From assembly GCA_030998015.1 (NCBI GenBank), contig JARWMV010000235.1:558001-622000 (forward strand): 64,000 nucleotides of DNA, given 5' to 3'. Position 1 is the stretch's first letter; every line of letters starts with the position of its first letter. The DNA comes from Ceratorhiza oryzae-sativae (taxonomy: Eukaryota > Basidiomycota > Agaricomycetes > Cantharellales > Ceratobasidiaceae). Shown piece after piece: positions 59,551 to 64,000 of the stretch. Below the pieces are notes generated by a model. It was given only the letters and a program-made list of their open reading frames with translations, was not told the DNA's origin and made no database searches. The position numbers and the translations under genes were made by a program.

Positions 59551-59913
59551 CACGCATATATCCACTCTATAATATTTTCTCGATTTACTACATTTTATGA
59601 GATCATCTTCAAAACATACTTGCCTTTTATGGTATATCTGTGTCATGTGACTCATGGAATGTTCCAGACCGGTAACCGAGATGTATTTCAACTCCAATGT
59701 GAAATTCCGCAGTTCCGCAGTCGCTTCTACTGCTTCTATCTCTTATCTGTCGTGACTCACTGTACAGACTTGTTTGTTATGATGTGGCTCATACTATGTA
59801 TATAAACCAGGTCAAGTTCGCAGAGGACTCCTCAAGAACTTGACCTCTCGTCGAATACAAGTTCTTTTATTTTCTTACCATTTTCCTCATTGCCTGACTT
59901 GTTGTCGTCGACA
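59538..59913 (+). repeat. 3' LTR of Gypsy copy 3
   Basis: 376 bp, TGTCACG...GTCGACA. By eye it differs from the 5' LTR at about five positions (e.g. CCAGACCGG for CCGGACCGG, CATTGCC for CATCGCC), all C/T or G/A changes at CpG sites. Followed by the TSD GGAAG. Confidence 0.93.
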
Positions 59914-60569
59914 GGAAGTTGCGCATGTGCATTGACTACCGGCGACTAAATGAAATGACAGTCTCTAATGTGTACCCACTCCCACACATCAATGATATTG
60001 TGGAGACTCTGCATGGGGCAAAGATATTCACCAAGTTTGATCTAAAGTGGGGCTTCAACCTCATACAAATTCGGGAAGGGGACAAATGGAAAGCAGCTTT
60101 TAAGACCAAATATGGGTTGTACAAGCCCTTAGTCATGCAATTTGGTCAAAAGAACGCACCAGGAACCTTCATGGCCATGATCCGGGAAGAGTTCCAAGAC
60201 ATCAAGGGCATTTATGTCATAATCTATATGGATGACATATTAGTATTCTCCAAAAACCAAGAAGAACACGATGAACATGTCAAAGAAGTCTTACGTCGCC
60301 TTCAAAAAGCTGGCCTATACTGCGCTCTGGAGAAATGTGTTTTCGATGTCACCAAAGTCGATTACCTGGGAATAGTAGTGACTCCCCAGGGAATTAAAGT
60401 AGACCCAGCCAAGGTTGAAAAAGCTGTTGAATGGCCAACCCCTACCAACCCAACCGAAGTCCTGGAAGGGTTGGGGTTTGCAAATTGGTTGAGGCACTTC
60501 ATAAAAGACTTTTCGAAAATTACAAGATGTCTTTATGAACTTGTCAAGAAGGATGTAAAGTGGGAATGG
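59914..60569 (+). pseudogene. pol: Gypsy copy 2 pol, RT fragment
   Basis: Resumes copy 2 after the TSD with LRMCIDYRRLNEMT (from 59919) and runs through RT including YMDD to KKDVKWEW, where a solo LTR is inserted (TSD AATGG at 60565-60569). The frame is open until it enters the LTR. Confidence 0.9.
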
Positions 60570-61349
60570 TGTCGTGACCCTCTGGAGGCTCCCTTGTGGA
60601 GCACTTAAGTAGTGGCTGCGTTTACGGTTTGGTGCTATGCAGTATGTATTGAGCGTTCTAGTTACAGTGTTTGCTATGGTCTATGGTGGTTGACAAGATA
60701 AAGCAAGCTGAGGCGTTCAGTCTTGCTTTACTCCCCTTATATATATGTGACTGCAGTTGCTGCGGTGGCCCCTCTTTCCTAAGCGCCGTCTATAGCAGTT
60801 ATAGGTTCTATATAGTACTAGGTCTTAGGTAATTGTTTATCCTAAGTTTGTGCGGCTCTGAATCTTATAGAGCCGCGCGAGGTCCGAGGGTCATGTGACC
60901 TTTTGGACTTAAGCACCCAGCGCTTAATCGCTGAATAAGCACCGAGGTCACGTGACAACTCGCTCCTCGCTCCAGGTAACATGGGAGAGAAACGCTGGAG
61001 CGAGTTCAGGGTAACCACCAGCGCTTAATCGTTGGGTAAGCGCCGAGATCACGTGACAACTCGCTCCTCGCTCCAGGTAACATGGGAGAGAAATGCTGGA
61101 GCGAGTTCAGGGTAACCACCAGTGCTTAATCGTTGGTAAGCGCCGAGATCACGTGACAACTCGCTCCTCACTCCAGGTAACATGGGAGAGAAACGCTGGA
61201 GCGAGTTCAGGGTAACCACCGGCGCTTAATTGTTGGTAAGCGCTGAGATCACGTGATCCTGTTTATGGTTTGTTCCGCTTCGGGAAAAAATGCCATAAAT
61301 CTGTACAATATTCGGTTGTTAGGTTATGTCTGCTAGGCAGGTCATAACA
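60570..61349 (+). mobile_element. Solo LTR, family Y, with internal tandem repeats
   Basis: 780 bp, TGTCGTGACC...GTCATAACA, flanked by the perfect TSD AATGG (60565-60569 and 61350-61354). The sequence is unrelated to the Gypsy LTR of copies 1-4. No internal domain is present, so it is the product of LTR-LTR recombination. It has a TATA-like tract (TTATATATATG, near 60738). Confidence 0.88.
60915..61256 (+). repeat. 100-bp tandem repeat array in solo LTR Y
   Basis: About 3.4 units of 100-101 bp. Each unit carries a GCGCTTAATCG phrase, TCACGTGA, AACTCGCTCCTCGCTCC, GGTAACATGGGAGAGAAA and GCTGGAGCGAGTTCAGGG. The CTCGCTCC...GGAGCGAG halves form an inverted repeat within each unit. Units differ at only a few positions, mostly at CpG. 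Confidence 0.85.
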
Positions 61350-61596
61350 AATGGACAGAAGAAAGGGACCAGGCATGGAACCTGCTGAAGCAGAAATTGA
61401 AAGAAGCCCCCCTCCTAATTCAGCCAGAACCCAGCAAACCATTTATTCTGGAAACAGACGCCTCAGGCTATGCCACAGGTGCTGTGTTACTGCAATATGG
61501 AGAAGATGGAATGCTCCACCCAATCTCCTACTACTCCAAGGCAATGGTCCTGGCAGAAAGAAATTACGATATTTACAACAAGGAAATGCTGGCAAT
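61350..61596 (+). pseudogene. pol: Gypsy copy 2 pol, RNase H fragment
   Basis: Continues copy 2 with EAPLLIQPEPSKPFILETDA, SGYATGAVLLQYGEDG and NYDIYNKEMLAI, where copy 4 is inserted. GCAAT (61592-61596) is the left target-site duplication candidate. Confidence 0.88.
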
Positions 61597-61973
61597 TGTC
61601 GACGACGACAAGTCAGGCAACGAGAAAAATAGTAGGAAAGATAAAAGAACTTGTATTCGACGAGAGGTCAAGTTCTTGAGGAGTCCTCTGCGAACTTGAC
61701 CTGGTTTATATACACAGTACGAGCCACATCATAACAAACAAGTCCGTACAGTGAGTCACGACAGATAAGAGATAGAAGCAGTAGAAGCGACTGCGGAACT
61801 GCGGAATTTCACATCAGAGTTGAAATACATCTCGGTTACCGGTCCGGAACATTCCCTGAATCACGTGATACAGATATACCAAAAAAGGCAAGTATGTTTT
61901 GACGACGATCTCATAAAATGTAGTAAATCGAGAAAATATTGTAGAGTGGATATATGCGTGTCAGTTCGTGACA
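61597..61973 (-). repeat. 3' LTR of Gypsy copy 4
   Basis: 377 bp, TGTCGACG...CGTGACA, nearly the same as the LTRs of copy 1, with scattered differences (e.g. CAGATATACC for CAGAGATACC). Confidence 0.92.
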
Positions 61974-64000
61974 CTTCCCCCCTTCAAGGCACGGGGGTCC
62001 TGGGGTGCCTTTGGGTGTGACTTGACATAGTCAGCAATGAGTTCTGGTGCGTTCACCAGGTCATCGTAGGTTAACCATTGTCGCTCGTCATAGCCGAGCC
62101 ACTTGACATAGTATTCGAAGACGTTGGATCTTTTGTTGTATCGTGACTTTATGATCTGTTCCACTTCGAACTCTTCTTCCCCTTCAGGAGTTACCACCGG
62201 TGGTGGTGGGGGAACCTGACGGCCATAGGGGTCGTCTTTGTATTTGGTCAGGAGTGAGACATGAAATACTGGGTGTATTTTCATGGTTATCGGTAAGTCC
62301 AATTTGTAGGCATGTGTGCCATGTTGTGCCACCACCCTGAATGGTCCAACTCTTTTGTGGGCCAGTTTCCTGGAGGCCTGCTGTGTCCGTATGTTTTTGG
62401 TGTCAAGCCAGACTTGGTCTCCAACCTTAATAGCTTCAGGAGCCCGATGCTTCTGGTCGTAGTATTCCTTGATCCTCTGGTTTGCTATTTCCAGGGCTGC
62501 CTAAGTTCGTCATGGCCCTTTTGGAGCCATTCTGCATGATTGTGCTAAGGGGAATTCTTGTCCTCCTTGTCCCCAACTGCAGCCTTGGGTGGAAACCATA
62601 GTTTGCAAAAAATGGTGATTTGCCAGTTGAGGCATTGACACCATTGTTGTAGGCAAATTCGGCCAAGGGTAAGAGTGAGACCCAGTCATCCTGCCGATCT
62701 GATACGTAGTGTCTCAGGTACCCTTCTACTACTGGTTAGCCCTTTCTGACTGGCCGTCCGTTTGTGGTGTGATATGCTGTAGAGTAGGAGGGTTTTATGT
62801 CTAGCCGTTTATATAGGTGCCTTAGGAACTTGGATGCAAAGTTGGGGCCACGATCTGAGATTGTTTTCCGTGGTAGCCCGTGAAGTTTCCATACGTATGT
62901 TAGGAACAAGTTGGCACAATCCATAGCACTGGCTTCCGATTGACATGGAATAAAGTGGACCATTTTTGTCAGGCGGTCGACAACTGTGAATATGGTGTCA
63001 AATCCTTCTGACAGGGGTAGCCCGGTGATTAGGTCATAAGTAATTTCCTCCCAAGGTTTTTCTGGTGCAGGTATTGGGTTTAAGAGCCCTGGGGGAACTT
63101 GGTTACTGTGCTTGTTCCTGATGCATGACTCGCAGTGTGTGATGTATTCGTTGACTGATTTTTTCATTGATAGCCACGTATATTTGCGATTTAGCAACTC
63201 ATAAGTTCTGAACTGTCCTGGGTGTCCTGCTGCTGGACTATCGTGACGGCTTTCAATGACCAGTTTGCGAAGTTCTTTGTTATTTGGGACGTAGATTCTG
63301 CCCTTGTGTCGTAAGAGTCCTTCGTCCCATTCCCAATCTTTGACCTTCTCATTGTCATCTAGAGCTTTTAGCACTTTTGACAGGTGCTCATCTCCTGGGA
63401 TAGCGTCCCTAATGAGTTGTTCCAGGTCATGGTCTGGTGTGATTGCTTGTAACCACAGAGATTTTAATTCCAAAAATTGGTTTTGTGCAAGCAGAGCTTG
63501 GCTCTCACCCCCCTCTTTAGGGATGTGCCTTGATAGCCTAGAGAGTATGTCTGCCTGGCCATTCTTTGCCCCTTCAATATATAAAATCTTGAATTCGAAC
63601 CTGGATAGGAACTCATGCCACCGTGTGACTCGACCGTTCAGTGGCCGATTTGTCTTCCAATACTCCAAATTCTTGTGGTCACAGACAATGTTTACTGGGT
63701 GTTCGGCCCCTTCTAGCAAATGACACCAGTGTTTAAGGGCCTTGATAATTGCCAGCATTTCTTTGTTGTAGATATCGTAGTTCCTTTCTGCTGGGACCAT
63801 TGCCTTGGAGTAATAGGAAATTGGGTGGAGCATTCCGTCTTCTCCATATTGCAATAATACAGCGCCTGTGGCATAGCCTGAGGCGTCGGTTTCCAAAATG
63901 AACGGTTTGTTGGGTTCTGGCTGAATTAGGAGGGGGGCTTCTTTTAATTTTTGCTTCAGCAGATTCCATGCTTGATCCCTTTCTGCTGTCCATTCCCATT
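61961..64000 (-). pseudogene. pol: Pol C-terminal part, Gypsy copy 4, multiple indels
   Basis: RNase H (METDASGYATG), integrase zinc module and catalytic core are open from the window edge to about 62767 (AYHTTNG). Then single-base indels relative to copy 1 break the frame near 62767, 62733, 62580, 62545 and 62502. The chromodomain (61961-62335) is intact in its own frame. Five small indels cluster within about 300 bp. Confidence 0.85.

Larger units (their letters stand above)
52971..59913 (+). mobile_element. Gypsy/chromovirus copy 3, gag and pol intact
   Basis: 6,943 bp with LTRs at both ends, TSD GGAAG (52966-52970 and 59914-59918), PBS-like site, leader, intact gag and pol, polypurine tract. 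It is nested inside copy 2 of the same family and in the same orientation. LTRs differ at about five of 376 positions, all CpG transitions. This is the only copy here that could supply proteins. Confidence 0.95.
61597..64000 (-). mobile_element. Gypsy/chromovirus copy 4, 3' part (runs off the window)
   Basis: Minus-strand insertion into copy 2. The window holds its 3' LTR and the C-terminal two thirds of pol. The 5' part and right TSD (expected GCAAT) lie outside. Confidence 0.92.

Noticed and set aside
49076..64000. A second independent retrotransposon starting at 59914
   Set aside because: GGAAG and AATGG duplications and the continuous RT/RNase H reading show 59914-60569 and 61350-61596 are parts of copy 2.

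Overview
The window looks like nuclear DNA of a filamentous basidiomycete (Agaricomycetes). Protein-coding genes are dense and cut by many short GT-AG introns of about 50-60 bp, and gene families are typical of mushrooms and their allies. A Rhizoctonia/Ceratobasidiaceae-type genome is my best guess from the protein style, but this is inference and no search was run. No tRNA, rRNA or CRISPR was seen.

Positions 1-35.5 kb are an ordinary gene-rich segment, in order: a very long RBR-type E3 ubiquitin ligase (-), the ribosome-biogenesis factor URB1/Npa1 (-), a small secreted cysteine-rich protein with an apparent frameshift (+), a CYS3/GCN4-type bZIP factor preceded by short upstream ORFs (+), a neutral ceramidase (-), an MFS transporter (+), a GRAM/PH/UGT sterol glucosyltransferase of the UGT51/Atg26 type (+), a tandem pair of glycine-rich proteins with hydrophobic C-terminal tails (-, -), and the CTD-kinase gamma subunit Ctk3 (-). 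Apart from the tandem pair, there is no clear functional cluster.

Positions 35.5-64 kb are a nested transposon graveyard with no host gene. An AT-rich tract almost free of CpG holds a possible inverted-repeat element. A 1.3-kb solo LTR lies beside an inverted partial copy of the same LTR, and that copy is split by Gypsy copy 1 (minus strand, identical LTRs, TSD TACTT). A CpG-free Tc1-like transposase relic is cut by Gypsy copy 2. Copy 2 is itself interrupted by copy 3 (gag and pol intact, TSD GGAAG), by a 780-bp solo LTR with 100-bp tandem repeats (TSD AATGG) and by copy 4 (minus strand, running off the window). All four are one chromovirus family: zinc-knuckle Gag; Pol with protease, RT, RNase H, DD35E integrase and a C-terminal chromodomain.

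Three traits of this family stand out. First, a 15-nt perfect complement lies between the predicted 5' end of the transcript and the sequence just after the 5' LTR, as in Tf1-type self-priming. Second, gag and pol are joined by an ATGA stop-start overlap. Third, a roughly 1.25-kb leader carries conserved, successively frame-shifted ORFs (zinc knuckle plus CxxC pairs, coiled coil, unknown) upstream of gag. Differences between copies are mostly CpG to TpG/CpA transitions, which suggests methylation-linked decay or RIP-like mutation.
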